This document shows positions 37,415-46,052 of a DNA stretch of 64,000 nucleotides, piece after piece. The stretch's first letter is position 1. Each line of letters starts with the position of its first letter. Source of the stretch: Pseudomonas urmiensis (lineage in GTDB: Bacteria > Pseudomonadota > Gammaproteobacteria > Pseudomonadales > Pseudomonadaceae); the NCBI RefSeq assembly GCF_014268815.2, contig NZ_JABWRE020000001.1, positions 3,973,001-4,037,000 on the forward strand. The letters are read 5' to 3'. The position numbers were made by a program, and so were the translations under genes. The notes under the pieces were generated by a model. The model had not been told where the DNA came from. It did no database searches and saw only the letters and a program-made list of their open reading frames with translations.

Positions 37415-38362
37415 ATGGACACCCTGCAAAACATGCGTGCTTTCAGTTGCGTGGCCCAGCTCGGCAGCTTCACCGCTGCCGCAGTGCAACTAGACACCAC
37501 CACCGCGAACGTGTCGCGGGCGGTCTCCAATCTGGAAGCCCATCTGCAAACTCGGCTGCTCAACCGCACCACCCGGCGCATCGCCTTGACCGAGGCGGGC
37601 AAGCGCTACCTGATGCGCTGCGAGCAAATCCTTACCTACGTGGAAGAAGCCGAAGCCGAAGCCAGCGATGCCCACGCCCGCCCTGCCGGGCAGTTGAAGG
37701 TGCATTCGATGACCGGCGTCGGCCAGCATTTCGTCGTCGATGCAATCGCCCGCTACCGCGAGTCGCACCCGGACGTGACCTTCGATTTGACCATGGCCAA
37801 CCGCGTGCCCGACCTGCTCGACGAGGGTTACGACGTATCCATCGTGCTGGCTACCGAGCTGCCTGACTCAGGTTTTGTCTCGCAGCGCCTGGGGATCACC
37901 TACAGCATCGTCTGTGCCTCGCCCGAGTACGTCGCCAAGCATGGCATTGCGCAAAAGCCGATCGACCTGCTCAAGCACGCGTGCCTGCGCATGGTCAGCC
38001 CGGTGATTCCGCTGGAGAAATGGCTGTTCGACGGGCCGGAGGGCCAGGAGATGGTCAACATCACCAGCTCGCCGTTCCAGGTCAACTCCGCCGATGCGAT
38101 GAAGACGGCGATCCGCAGTGGCATGGGGGTGGGCGTGTTGCCGATCTATTCGGCCATCGATGGCCTGCGCGATGGCAGCATCGTGCGGGTGATGCCCGAT
38201 TACCGCTTGCAGGAGCTGAACCTGTACGCGATTTATCCCTCGCGCCAGTACCTGGATGCCAAGATCAAGACCTGGGTCGAATACCTGCGTAACTCGTTGC
38301 CGGAGATTCTTGCCGCGCATGAGGCGGACCTGAAAACCCACGAGTTACTGGTCGCCAATTGA
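37415..38362 (+). CDS. LysR-family regulator (AaeR-like)
   Basis: 315 aa. HTH at residues ~1-60 (FSCVAQLGSFTAAAVQLDTT, then SNLEAHLQTRLLNRTTRRI) and a substrate-binding domain typical of the CrgA/AaeR subgroup (LDEGYDVSIVLATELPDSGF, SADAMKTAIRSGMGVGVLP). It is divergent from the FUSC efflux operon across about 180 bp, the classic position for its regulator. The inducer is probably an aromatic acid, by analogy only. Confidence 0.92.
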   Translation: MDTLQNMRAFSCVAQLGSFTAAAVQLDTTTANVSRAVSNLEAHLQTRLLNRTTRRIALTEAGKRYLMRCEQILTYVEEAEAEASDAHARPAGQLKVHSMTGVGQHFVVDAIARYRESHPDVTFDLTMANRVPDLLDEGYDVSIVLATELPDSGFVSQRLGITYSIVCASPEYVAKHGIAQKPIDLLKHACLRMVSPVIPLEKWLFDGPEGQEMVNITSSPFQVNSADAMKTAIRSGMGVGVLPIYSAIDGLRDGSIVRVMPDYRLQELNLYAIYPSRQYLDAKIKTWVEYLRNSLPEILAAHEADLKTHELLVAN

Positions 38363-38428
38363 AAAACCTGCTGCACGGCGGTGAAGGACAATGGTAGGTT
38401 GCTAATCATTGGCTTCGTCATCGTCAGT

Positions 38429-38510
38429 GCCGGCCCCATCGCGGGGCAAGCCCGCTCCCACCCGGCTGAAACTCTGCGTGGGAGCGGGCTTGCCCCGCGA
38501 TGCGGTCGGC
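38429..38510. repeat. REP inverted pair
   Basis: GCCGGCCCCATCGCGGGG… faces …CCCCGCGATGCGGTCGGC, between the LysR gene and the dehydrogenase gene. Confidence 0.93.
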
Positions 38511-38548
38511 ACTGACACTCCACCACCGCCTTGCAGAGAAGTAGCCCG

Positions 38549-39523
38549 ATGAAAAAGACCGTCCTGGCCTTCAGCCGCATCACCCCGGCCATGGCCGAGC
38601 GCCTGCAGCACGACTTCAACGTGATCCTGCCCAACCCCAAGCTCGGCGACATCAATGCCCAGTTCAACGAAGCCCTGCCCGAGGCCCACGGCCTGATCGG
38701 CGTCGGCCGCAAGCTTGGCCGGGCGCAGCTCGAAGGCGCAGCCAAGCTGGAAGTCGTGTCGAGTGTGTCGGTCGGCTACGACAACTACGACCTGGATTAC
38801 TTCAACGAGCGCGGCATCGCCCTGACCAACACCCCTGACGTGCTCACCGAAAGCACTGCCGACCTGGGTTTCTCGCTGATCATGGGCTGCGCCCGTCGCA
38901 CCGCGGAGCTGGACGCCTGGACCAAGGCCGGCCAGTGGCAAGCCACTGTTGGCCCAGACCGCTTCGGCAGCGATGTGCACGGCAAGACGCTGGGCATCAT
39001 CGGCCTGGGCAACATCGGCGCCGCCGTCGCCCGGCGTGGCCGCTTTGGTTTCAACATGTCGATCCTGTATGCCGGCAACAGCCGCAAGCAGGCGCTGGAA
39101 CAGGAACTCGGCGCGCAGTACCGCAGCCTCGATCAGCTGTTGGCCGAGGCGGATTTCGTCTGCGTGGTAGTGCCGCTGTCTGACGCTACCCGCAAGCTGA
39201 TCGGCGCTCGCGAACTGCAGATGATGAAGCCCAGCGCGTTCCTGATCAACATCGCCCGTGGGCCGGTGGTAGATGAGGCTGCGCTGATCGAGGCGCTGCA
39301 GGCCGGCACCATTCGCGGCGCCGGGCTGGATGTGTACGAGAAAGAACCGCTGGCCGATTCGCCGCTGTTCAAGCTGCCCAATGCCTTGACCCTGCCGCAT
39401 ATTGGCTCGGCCACGGCCGAGACCCGTGAAGCGATGGCCAACCGGGCGCTGGACAACCTGCGTGCGGCACTGCTCGGTGAGCGGCCTCGGGATCTGGTCA
39501 ATCCGCAGGTGTGGAAGCACTGA
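38549..39523 (+). CDS. D-2-hydroxyacid dehydrogenase (GhrB / 2-ketogluconate reductase type)
   Basis: 324 aa cytoplasmic NAD(P)H-dependent reductase. The cofactor motif LGIIGLGNIGAAVARRG is near residue 150. The catalytic Arg is in NIARGPVVDE, Glu in AGLDVYEKEPL, and His in LPHIGSATAETR. The group reduces glyoxylate, hydroxypyruvate or 2-keto-gluconate; the exact substrate cannot be read here. ATG 38549 is the family start, with GAGAAG upstream. It is flanked by REP pairs on both sides, so it is a single-gene unit. Confidence 0.93.
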   Translation: MKKTVLAFSRITPAMAERLQHDFNVILPNPKLGDINAQFNEALPEAHGLIGVGRKLGRAQLEGAAKLEVVSSVSVGYDNYDLDYFNERGIALTNTPDVLTESTADLGFSLIMGCARRTAELDAWTKAGQWQATVGPDRFGSDVHGKTLGIIGLGNIGAAVARRGRFGFNMSILYAGNSRKQALEQELGAQYRSLDQLLAEADFVCVVVPLSDATRKLIGARELQMMKPSAFLINIARGPVVDEAALIEALQAGTIRGAGLDVYEKEPLADSPLFKLPNALTLPHIGSATAETREAMANRALDNLRAALLGERPRDLVNPQVWKH

Positions 39524-39530
39524 CAGGCCA

Positions 39531-39615
39531 GCCTCATCGCGGGGTAAGCCCGCTCCCACGCCATTCTCGCAAGGCTAGGTTGGCGTGGGAGCGGGCTTGC
39601 CCCGCGATGAGGGCT
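39531..39615. repeat. REP inverted pair at convergent gene ends
   Basis: CCTCATCGCGGGGTAAGCCC… faces …GGGCTTGCCCCGCGATGAGG. Outer flanks CTGACAGG / CCTGTCAG (39520, 39625) extend the palindrome into the end of the EamA gene. Confidence 0.93.
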
Positions 39616-39621
39616 AACCTG

Positions 39622-40524
39622 TCAGCGCACAACTACAGCCCCTTGCACTACTTTGACCTTCGGTTTACGAAACACCAACACGTTCCCCGCCATCACCGCC
39701 ACCAGCCCCAACAGCGCTGGCGCCGTCCATTGATAACCCTCGGCAACCGCCGACACGTTCAGCGCCACCAACGGGAACAGCACCGTGCAATAGGCCGCGC
39801 GCTCCGGCCCCATGCGCCCGACCAGGGTCAGGTACGCGGTAAAGCCGATGACCGAGCCCGGGATCACCAGGTACAGCAACGAGCCGATATAGCGCGTGTT
39901 CCATTCCATGGCGAATGGCACCCCGTTGAGCAGGCAATACACCGCCAACATCGCCGCGCCGTAGACCATGCCCCAGGCGTTGGTGGTCATCGGCTTGAGC
40001 CCGGCTTTTTGCTGCATGCTCGAAAGCATGTTGCCGGCCGAGAAACACAGCGTGCCGAGCAGCGCCAGGCCCAGGCCGTAGAGGGTTTCGCGGCTGGCAG
40101 CGTGGCTGGACAGTTCGGGCCAGAACAATAACCCCAGCCCGAGCAAGCCCATCGCCCCACCGGCCAAAACATTGCTGGCGATCCGTTGGCCGAAGAACAC
40201 CCGCGCATTGAGCGCATTCCACAGGGTCGCGGTGGAGAACACCACGGCGATCAGGCCGCTGGCGATCCATTGGCTAGCAGTCAGGAAGCACATGAAGTTG
40301 ACGCAGAACAGGCACAGGCCCTGGGCCAGGCAGATCAAATGGCCACGGCGGTTCATCGGTTGCAGGCGGCGGGTCAGCAGGAGGATGGCGAACAGGATCA
40401 GCCCAGCCAGGGCGAAGCGGTAGACGATCGAAACGGGGATGGCAACCACGCCCAGTTGTAGCTTGAGGGCAATCCAGGTGGTGCCCCAGATGAGCACGGT
40501 GAGCAGGTAGAGCGACAGGTTCAT
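39622..40524 (-). CDS. EamA/DMT-family transporter
   Basis: 300 aa with about ten hydrophobic segments in two EamA repeats (first starts LYLLTVLIWGTTWIALK; second around AGNMLSSMQQKAGLK). Members export amino acids, purines or other metabolites from the inner membrane; the substrate is not visible. ATG 40524 is followed by MNLSLYLLTVLIWG, the usual family start. Divergent from an AraC gene across a REP pair. Its last codons are inside a REP-flanking palindrome. Confidence 0.92.
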   Translation of the reverse strand: MNLSLYLLTVLIWGTTWIALKLQLGVVAIPVSIVYRFALAGLILFAILLLTRRLQPMNRRGHLICLAQGLCLFCVNFMCFLTASQWIASGLIAVVFSTATLWNALNARVFFGQRIASNVLAGGAMGLLGLGLLFWPELSSHAASRETLYGLGLALLGTLCFSAGNMLSSMQQKAGLKPMTTNAWGMVYGAAMLAVYCLLNGVPFAMEWNTRYIGSLLYLVIPGSVIGFTAYLTLVGRMGPERAAYCTVLFPLVALNVSAVAEGYQWTAPALLGLVAVMAGNVLVFRKPKVKVVQGAVVVR

Positions 40525-40551
40525 GGCTGGATCCTCAGGCAGGTATTGGTA

Positions 40552-40632
40552 CCCATCGCGGGGCAAGCCCGCTCCCACGCAGATAGCCAGTGCTGGATAG
40601 GCAGCGTGGGAGCGGGCTTGCCCCGCGATGGG
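40552..40632. repeat. REP inverted pair between divergent EamA and AraC genes
   Basis: CCCATCGCGGGGCAAGCCCG… faces …CGGGCTTGCCCCGCGATGGG. Unusually it sits between two 5' ends, so it is transcribed in a leader if either promoter lies outside it. Confidence 0.93.
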
Positions 40633-40756
40633 CATCACATGGAGCCAGTGTCGAGCCTCGGATGACCGGTGCGCTTGCACAAACTTGCGCTTTTCCATCG
40701 CCAGGCACTGCCAACCCCGCCATTGCGCAGTAGGATGGCACTCAGAGGAATCACCC

Positions 40757-41632
40757 ATGCCGCCACTGACCCAGCTGCAAGTCTTCAACGCCATGCACGC
40801 CTCGCCCAACGCTCGCCTGGAACACAGCGCGCAACTGGGCGAGGGGCTGGCTGCTGCGTTATGGAGCAACCGCGACGATGCCCGTGACTACCAGGCGCCC
40901 AGCCATCACACCTTGTCCTGCTACATCGCCGACGGCACCGGCACATTCCGCCGCCAGCGCCCGTCCGACAAAGGCGCGCCCGACAAGCTGTGCATCATGC
41001 CCGCCGGCCATGAATCGAACTGGGTGGTCAACGGCGCCATTCGCCTGGCGCACCTGTACATCAGCGAGGAGCAGTTCGCCCTTGGCTGCATTCGCCTGCT
41101 CGATCGTGAGCCGCGCGAGATGCAGCTACAAGAAGCGACCTTCCTTGAAGATGCGCAGCAGGCCCGGCGTTTTCGCCAGCTGATCAGCTTGAACTGGGAC
41201 GAGCCCGGCGAGCGCTTGCTGGCCAGCAGCCTGGCCCACGATATCGTCGACCACGCAGTGCTCAGCCAGGCCGGTCTACGCCAAGGCCTGCGCCTGAAGG
41301 GCGGCCTGGCACCGAGCCTGCGCCGGCAACTGGTCGAGTACATCGAAGCGCACCTGGATCAACCGATCACCCTGGCGGACCTGGCGCTGCGCTGCAACCT
41401 TTCCGAATACCACTTCGCCCGGATGTTTCGCGCAAGCTTCGGCCTGCCGCCGCACCAATACCTGCTGGCGCGGCGTCTGCAGCGGGCCTGCCAACTGTTG
41501 CGCCTGGGCGATCTGGCGCTGGTGCAGATCGCCCTGCTGTGTGGTTTTGCCAGCGCCAGCCACTTCAGCAATCGCTTTCGCCAGGCACTCGGTGCGACCC
41601 CTGGCGAGTATCGTGCAGCGTTCGCCCATTAG
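40757..41632 (+). CDS. AraC-family transcriptional regulator
   Basis: 291 aa. An N-terminal cupin-like sensing domain (LSCYIADGTGTFRR, IMPAGHESNW) and two C-terminal HTH motifs (ITLADLALRCNLSEYHFARMF and LVQIALLCGFASASHFSNRF) followed by the AraC signature GATPGEYR. ATG 40757 has AGAGGA 8 nt upstream. It could regulate the divergent EamA transporter. Its stop overlaps the end of the convergent receptor gene by 4 bp. Confidence 0.92.
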   Translation: MPPLTQLQVFNAMHASPNARLEHSAQLGEGLAAALWSNRDDARDYQAPSHHTLSCYIADGTGTFRRQRPSDKGAPDKLCIMPAGHESNWVVNGAIRLAHLYISEEQFALGCIRLLDREPREMQLQEATFLEDAQQARRFRQLISLNWDEPGERLLASSLAHDIVDHAVLSQAGLRQGLRLKGGLAPSLRRQLVEYIEAHLDQPITLADLALRCNLSEYHFARMFRASFGLPPHQYLLARRLQRACQLLRLGDLALVQIALLCGFASASHFSNRFRQALGATPGEYRAAFAH

Positions 41633-44031
41633 AACTCGAAGGTGCTCGACAGGCTGACTTGACGTGCATCGCCGAGGGCGACGAAGTAACGGTTGACTGC
41701 CGAGGTGTAGTACACCCTATCGAACAGGTTCTTCACGTTCAGTTGCAAGCGTACTTTGTGCTCATCCAACTGGGTCTCGTAACTGGCGAAAGCATCGGCG
41801 ACGGTGTAGGCCGGCAGGTCGAAATCGTTGCTCGCGTTGCCTGCGCGCTCGCCCACATAGCGAGCGCCCGCCCCCAGCCGCAGGCGGTCGCCACCGAACA
41901 GGCTGCCGTAGTCGTACACCGCCGACAGCGAGCCGCTGTGACGGGCGACGTTCTGCAGGCGCTTGCCCTTCAGTTCAGGGTCCTTGGTCACTTCGGCGTC
42001 GGTGAAGGCATAGCTGCCGATCAAGCTCCAGCGCTCGCTGAGCTGGCCGGTCAGGTCCAGCTCCACCCCTCGTGAACGCACTTGGCCTGCGTTGCTGTAG
42101 ATGATCGTGCCGGGGTTGCTGTCGCCGTCGGCGACCAGCACGTTGCGCTTGGTGATATCGAACAAGGCCAGGTTGCCGGTGAGCTGGCCGGGGATGTCGA
42201 GCTTGGCGCCCAGCTCCCAGGATTTGCCTTCTTCAGGTGCAATACCGCCATCGAGCAGCAAGGTCTGGCCGCCGCCGATGCTCAGCGGAGCGATGCTCGA
42301 ATTGGGCTTGAACGACTCGCTATAGCTGCCATACAACGACAGCTGCTCATCGACCTTGTACACCACGCCCGCATTCGGCACCCAGGTCTGGCCACTGTTG
42401 TCAGTGTTGGCCTTGAACGGGCGGCCGCGTCCGGCGTATTGGTCGTACTGCTGGAAACGCCCACCGGCCACCAGGATCCAGTGCTCATCCAGGTGCAGCG
42501 CATCCTGGATAAACAGCGAGTCCGTGCGCAGCTTGTCGGTCTGGTCGCTGTCGCTGGCACGCACGTTGCTGCCTTCCTGTTGCTGGCCGTAGAGCGGATT
42601 CTCATAGCTGAAGGTCGCGCTTGGGGTCTGGCGGATGAGGTCGCCACGAAACACCTTGCGGTCCTCGTGATCGACGCCCACCAGCAGGTCATGGCGCATG
42701 CCCGCCACCACCACGTTGCCGTTAAAGCTGAAGGTGGCGAACTGATCGCGACTCATGGCGTTGTGGGTGCCGTCGATGCTGCGCGTCAGCGTACCCTTGG
42801 CTTCATTGACGGCGGTGACTCGGACTTGGCTGGCATCGTAGGTTTCGCGGTTGAAGCTGTAGCCAAAGTGCGCTTTCCAGTCATCGCTGAGCTGATGATC
42901 GACCTCCAGGCGGTACAGGTCCGAGCGCCCTTCCATGTCGTTGAAGGGCTCGTCCAGACGGCGCGTGGCGGGGATGTTCAGCGGATGCCCGTCGCTACCA
43001 AAGGCGGTGCCACGGTCGAAGGGATAGAGAAACTCGCGGTGCTCGTAGGCCAGTACCACTTGCGTGTCCTCGCCCAGCCAGGCCAGCGACGGCGCCACCA
43101 GGGATTCGCGGTGCACGCCGTAGTTGCGCCAGTAGTCTTCGTCTTCATGGTCGACGATCAAGCGATAGGCCAGTGGGCTGTCGCCCAGCGCGCCGGTGCT
43201 GTCCAGGCCACCGCCACTGCCGTTCTTGCCACTGCCGTAGGTCGAGCCGCGCAGGGTCAAGGCGTTGTACTGCTCATGTTGCGGGCGCTTGCTGACCACG
43301 TTGATCACCCCGCCCGGGTCCTGGATGCCATACAGCAATGATGCCGGCCCCTTGAGCACTTCGACCCGCTCGGTGCTGGCATTGAGGCTGCGGCCCTGCA
43401 CCAGCGGCATGCCGTCGCGCATGATCGAGCCGTCGCGGTTGTCACCAAAACCGCGCTTCATCACCGTGTCGGAAGTGCCGCCGAAGTTGTTGCCCTGGGT
43501 GATGCCGCTGACATTGGCCAGGGCGTCGTCGAGGTTGCGCGGGGCCTGGTCGCGGATGACCTGGGCCGGGACCACGTTGATCGCCTGGGGAATGTCCTGG
43601 ATCGGCCCCTGGCCACGCATGATCGAGGCGCTGGCCGGCGGCTGGTAGCTGTAGTCGTCCATCTGCGAATTGACGTTGGTGGCCTCAAGGTTCAGCGCGC
43701 CGGCGCTGTCGGCCAATTCCAGGGTCAGGGTACGTGCGTCGAGCCGGCGCCAGCTTAGGCCAGCATTGCCGAGCAACTGCTGCAAGGCTTGCTCGGCACT
43801 GAGCGAGCCGTTCAGCGCTGGCGATTGCAGGTTGGGCAGTTCGAGGGTGTAGACCACACTCTGGCCGGTGGTGCGGCTGAACGCGTTGAGGGCTGCGGCC
43901 AGCGGCTGGCTGGGCTGGGCGAAGGCATACAGCTGGGTCTGCTGGGCAGCGCTGGCAACCGGCACCACGCCGACGGCGGACAGGGTGCCAAGACCGAGCC
44001 AGAGAGACACGCAACGCGGGGAGAACTTCAT
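41629..44031 (-). CDS. TonB-dependent siderophore receptor with signalling (STN) domain
   Basis: 800 aa outer-membrane receptor. Signal peptide (VGVVPVASAAQQ), STN secretin/TonB N-terminal domain (residues ~35-110) that signals to the FecR partner, plug domain (QDIPQAINVVPAQVI, GDNRDGSIMRDGMPLV) and a 22-strand barrel ending in STFEF. It resembles FpvA/FiuA-type ferric-siderophore receptors; the ligand is unknown. It is the last gene of the DUF3649-PepSY-DUF3325-sigma-FecR unit, with a 134-bp gap after the FecR gene that may hold a sigma-dependent promoter. Confidence 0.95.
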   Translation of the reverse strand: MKFSPRCVSLWLGLGTLSAVGVVPVASAAQQTQLYAFAQPSQPLAAALNAFSRTTGQSVVYTLELPNLQSPALNGSLSAEQALQQLLGNAGLSWRRLDARTLTLELADSAGALNLEATNVNSQMDDYSYQPPASASIMRGQGPIQDIPQAINVVPAQVIRDQAPRNLDDALANVSGITQGNNFGGTSDTVMKRGFGDNRDGSIMRDGMPLVQGRSLNASTERVEVLKGPASLLYGIQDPGGVINVVSKRPQHEQYNALTLRGSTYGSGKNGSGGGLDSTGALGDSPLAYRLIVDHEDEDYWRNYGVHRESLVAPSLAWLGEDTQVVLAYEHREFLYPFDRGTAFGSDGHPLNIPATRRLDEPFNDMEGRSDLYRLEVDHQLSDDWKAHFGYSFNRETYDASQVRVTAVNEAKGTLTRSIDGTHNAMSRDQFATFSFNGNVVVAGMRHDLLVGVDHEDRKVFRGDLIRQTPSATFSYENPLYGQQQEGSNVRASDSDQTDKLRTDSLFIQDALHLDEHWILVAGGRFQQYDQYAGRGRPFKANTDNSGQTWVPNAGVVYKVDEQLSLYGSYSESFKPNSSIAPLSIGGGQTLLLDGGIAPEEGKSWELGAKLDIPGQLTGNLALFDITKRNVLVADGDSNPGTIIYSNAGQVRSRGVELDLTGQLSERWSLIGSYAFTDAEVTKDPELKGKRLQNVARHSGSLSAVYDYGSLFGGDRLRLGAGARYVGERAGNASNDFDLPAYTVADAFASYETQLDEHKVRLQLNVKNLFDRVYYTSAVNRYFVALGDARQVSLSSTFEF

Positions 44032-44165
44032 GGACGCTGACCTGTGAGAGGGTGATTACTTGCGAATGAATCGCACTTCCACTCACTACACGGATGCCAC
44101 GTCCTGGTACCTCACCTGTGCTGTGAAAAAAGTTGAAAAATACATTGCCAGTGTCGGCGCTAAGG

Positions 44166-45149
44166 CTACTTCAAAAGGGTCAACCGCCCCAACAAGGTGC
44201 TGCGCGAAAAGCCCATGACCTTGCCCAGCGAGTCCAACGCTAGCAGCGGCTCCTCGACCGGGAAACTTCCACTGACCTTACGCAGGCCTTGCTCGCCATC
44301 GAGCAGCACGATCCGCCCAGGGTAATAACGGCTGAGATCCTCGATCACCTGCGCCAACGGCACCTGGTAATAATTCAACCAGCCCTGGCGCCAGGCCAGG
44401 CGGCTGTCACTGTCCACCGCCAACACCTGCCCGGCCACGCCATCGGCATAGGCCAGTTGTTGATTAGCGGTTAGCTCGCGAGGCTGCTGACCCTGCCCGG
44501 AGGTTACCGCGACCCGCCCGCTACGCACCGTGACCTGCGCCCCCCCGCCCTGCTCACGCACCTCGAACTGGGTGCCAAGCACCCGCACCTGGCCACCACC
44601 GGCATCCACCAGGAACGGCTGGCCGGTATGGGTCACCTCAAAGAACGCAGCACCGCGCAACAGCCGCACGCGCCGCTCGCCCTGGGCAAAATCGATGGCT
44701 ACTGCGCTGCCCGCATCCAGGGTCATGCGCGACTGGTCTGCCAGGGTGATCTGCTGCACCTGCCCAGCGCTGGTGTAGTCGGCCTGCACATCCTGCAACC
44801 AGAATTGCGGCTGCCAACCGCCCAGGGTGCCCAGTGCCAACACCAGGCACGCGGCAACCGCCAGGGCGCCAGCACGGCGTCGCCAGGGGTTGCGGGCTGG
44901 CGCCTGGCGGATGGCATCGAGGTAGTGCTGCAGGCTGTCCTGCTCCTCGCCAGCCAGTTTCGCTGCCGGCGCTTCACTCAGGCGCCACAGTGCCTGAGCC
45001 TCGGCATAGGCCTGGCGATGGGCGGGGTCGGCCAGCAGCCAAAGCTTGAACGCAGCACTCTGTGCCTCGGCGGGATGCTGATTGATCCGGCTCAGCCAGC
45101 TCAGGGCCGCCTGGGCAGGGTCGGCGCAGATCGGGTCGGTACGGCTCAT
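44166..45149 (-). CDS. FecR-family anti-sigma / sigma regulator
   Basis: 327 aa inner-membrane protein: N-terminal DUF4880 cytosolic domain (AALSWLSRINQHPAEAQSAAF), a membrane helix (AGALAVAACLVLALGTLGG), and a periplasmic FecR domain (DQSRMTLDAGSAVAIDFAQGERRV as two blocks) plus a C-terminal STN-like end. It passes the signal from the receptor STN domain to the ECF sigma factor. Its ATG overlaps the sigma stop as TGATG, so translation is coupled. Confidence 0.94.
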   Translation of the reverse strand: MSRTDPICADPAQAALSWLSRINQHPAEAQSAAFKLWLLADPAHRQAYAEAQALWRLSEAPAAKLAGEEQDSLQHYLDAIRQAPARNPWRRRAGALAVAACLVLALGTLGGWQPQFWLQDVQADYTSAGQVQQITLADQSRMTLDAGSAVAIDFAQGERRVRLLRGAAFFEVTHTGQPFLVDAGGGQVRVLGTQFEVREQGGGAQVTVRSGRVAVTSGQGQQPRELTANQQLAYADGVAGQVLAVDSDSRLAWRQGWLNYYQVPLAQVIEDLSRYYPGRIVLLDGEQGLRKVSGSFPVEEPLLALDSLGKVMGFSRSTLLGRLTLLK

Positions 45150-45721
45150 CAACGGGCGCTCCCTGGTCTGCGCACGGCGGATGCGGGCTCGGCAATACTC
45201 GCCTTGCACGCTTCGAGGGCGCGCATCATATGCTTTTCCACAGCGCTCTGGGACAGTTGCATGGCCTTGGCGATCTCGCCGTAGGTGCAACCATGGATGC
45301 GGTTGAGCAGGAAAATTTGCCGGGTCCGTTCCGGCAGGGCACGCAGCGCGGCCTCGATCCGTTGCAGGTCATGCTCGACTTGCAGCGCTTGCTCCATGGC
45401 TTGGCTGGGTGAGTCTTGATCCACTGCGAGCAGGCCTTCAACGATTCGCCCGCGGCTGCCTTCACTACGCAGATGATCGATGGCCAGGTTGCCGGCACAG
45501 CGCAGCAGGTAGGTGTCCAGCGCCTCGACCTTGACCTCGGGGCGCCGCCAGAAACGCAGGAACAACTCCTGGACCAGATCAGCCGCGGTGGCACGACAGC
45601 CCACGCGGCGGCTGACCAACGCCTCCATGCGCGCACGTTGGGCGAGGAACACTTGCACGAAGCGCGCGCGGCCAGTGGCGCTGTCGGCTTCAGGCTTGCT
45701 GATGTCTAGCGGCTCGCTCAA
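45149..45721 (-). CDS. ECF sigma factor, iron-starvation (FecI-like) type
   Basis: 190 aa with sigma region 2 (ATAADLVQELFLRFWRR) and region 4 (LPERTRQIFLLNRIHGCTYGEIAKAMQLSQSAVEKHM, here residues ~130-165). It would transcribe the receptor gene when the matching siderophore is bound. It starts 4 bp after the DUF3325 gene stop and is coupled to the FecR gene. It is embedded inside a longer uptake unit rather than heading its own transcript. Confidence 0.94.
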   Translation of the reverse strand: MSEPLDISKPEADSATGRARFVQVFLAQRARMEALVSRRVGCRATAADLVQELFLRFWRRPEVKVEALDTYLLRCAGNLAIDHLRSEGSRGRIVEGLLAVDQDSPSQAMEQALQVEHDLQRIEAALRALPERTRQIFLLNRIHGCTYGEIAKAMQLSQSAVEKHMMRALEACKASIAEPASAVRRPGSAR

Positions 45722-45725
45722 GCGC

Positions 45726-46052
45726 TCACACGCCGATCACGGCCAGCAGTGGCCCAAGCACCACGCTTGCTGCGGCAAGGCCCAGCAGCAGGCGTGGCTG
45801 ATAGGGCAAGCCGAACACCCACAGGGTCACGCCTGCCATCAGCACAGCGATCCACTCCACCAGCCCCAACGCCCAACCGCGCAGTTGCACGGCAAGCACC
45901 AGCGACAGCGCCAACAGCAGCCAGCCGCCGATCCGCAGCGCCCGCGCCTGAGCGCCGCTGGGCTTGCGCTTGAGCAGCTCGTTGAAGTGCTTTTCCATGC
46001 TCAGGCACAGGCCGGCAAACCCGGCAAAACCGATCAAGGCAATGCTTAGCAT
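45726..46052 (-). CDS. DUF3325 membrane protein
   Basis: 108 aa with three hydrophobic segments (LSIALIGFAGFAGLCLSM, ALRIGGWLLLALSLVLAV, LVEWIAVLMAGVTLWVF). Small proteins of this family are encoded with PepSY and DUF3649 proteins in iron-uptake loci of Pseudomonas; their biochemical role is unknown. Its start overlaps the PepSY gene stop by 7 bp. Confidence 0.85.
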   Translation of the reverse strand: MLSIALIGFAGFAGLCLSMEKHFNELLKRKPSGAQARALRIGGWLLLALSLVLAVQLRGWALGLVEWIAVLMAGVTLWVFGLPYQPRLLLGLAAASVVLGPLLAVIGV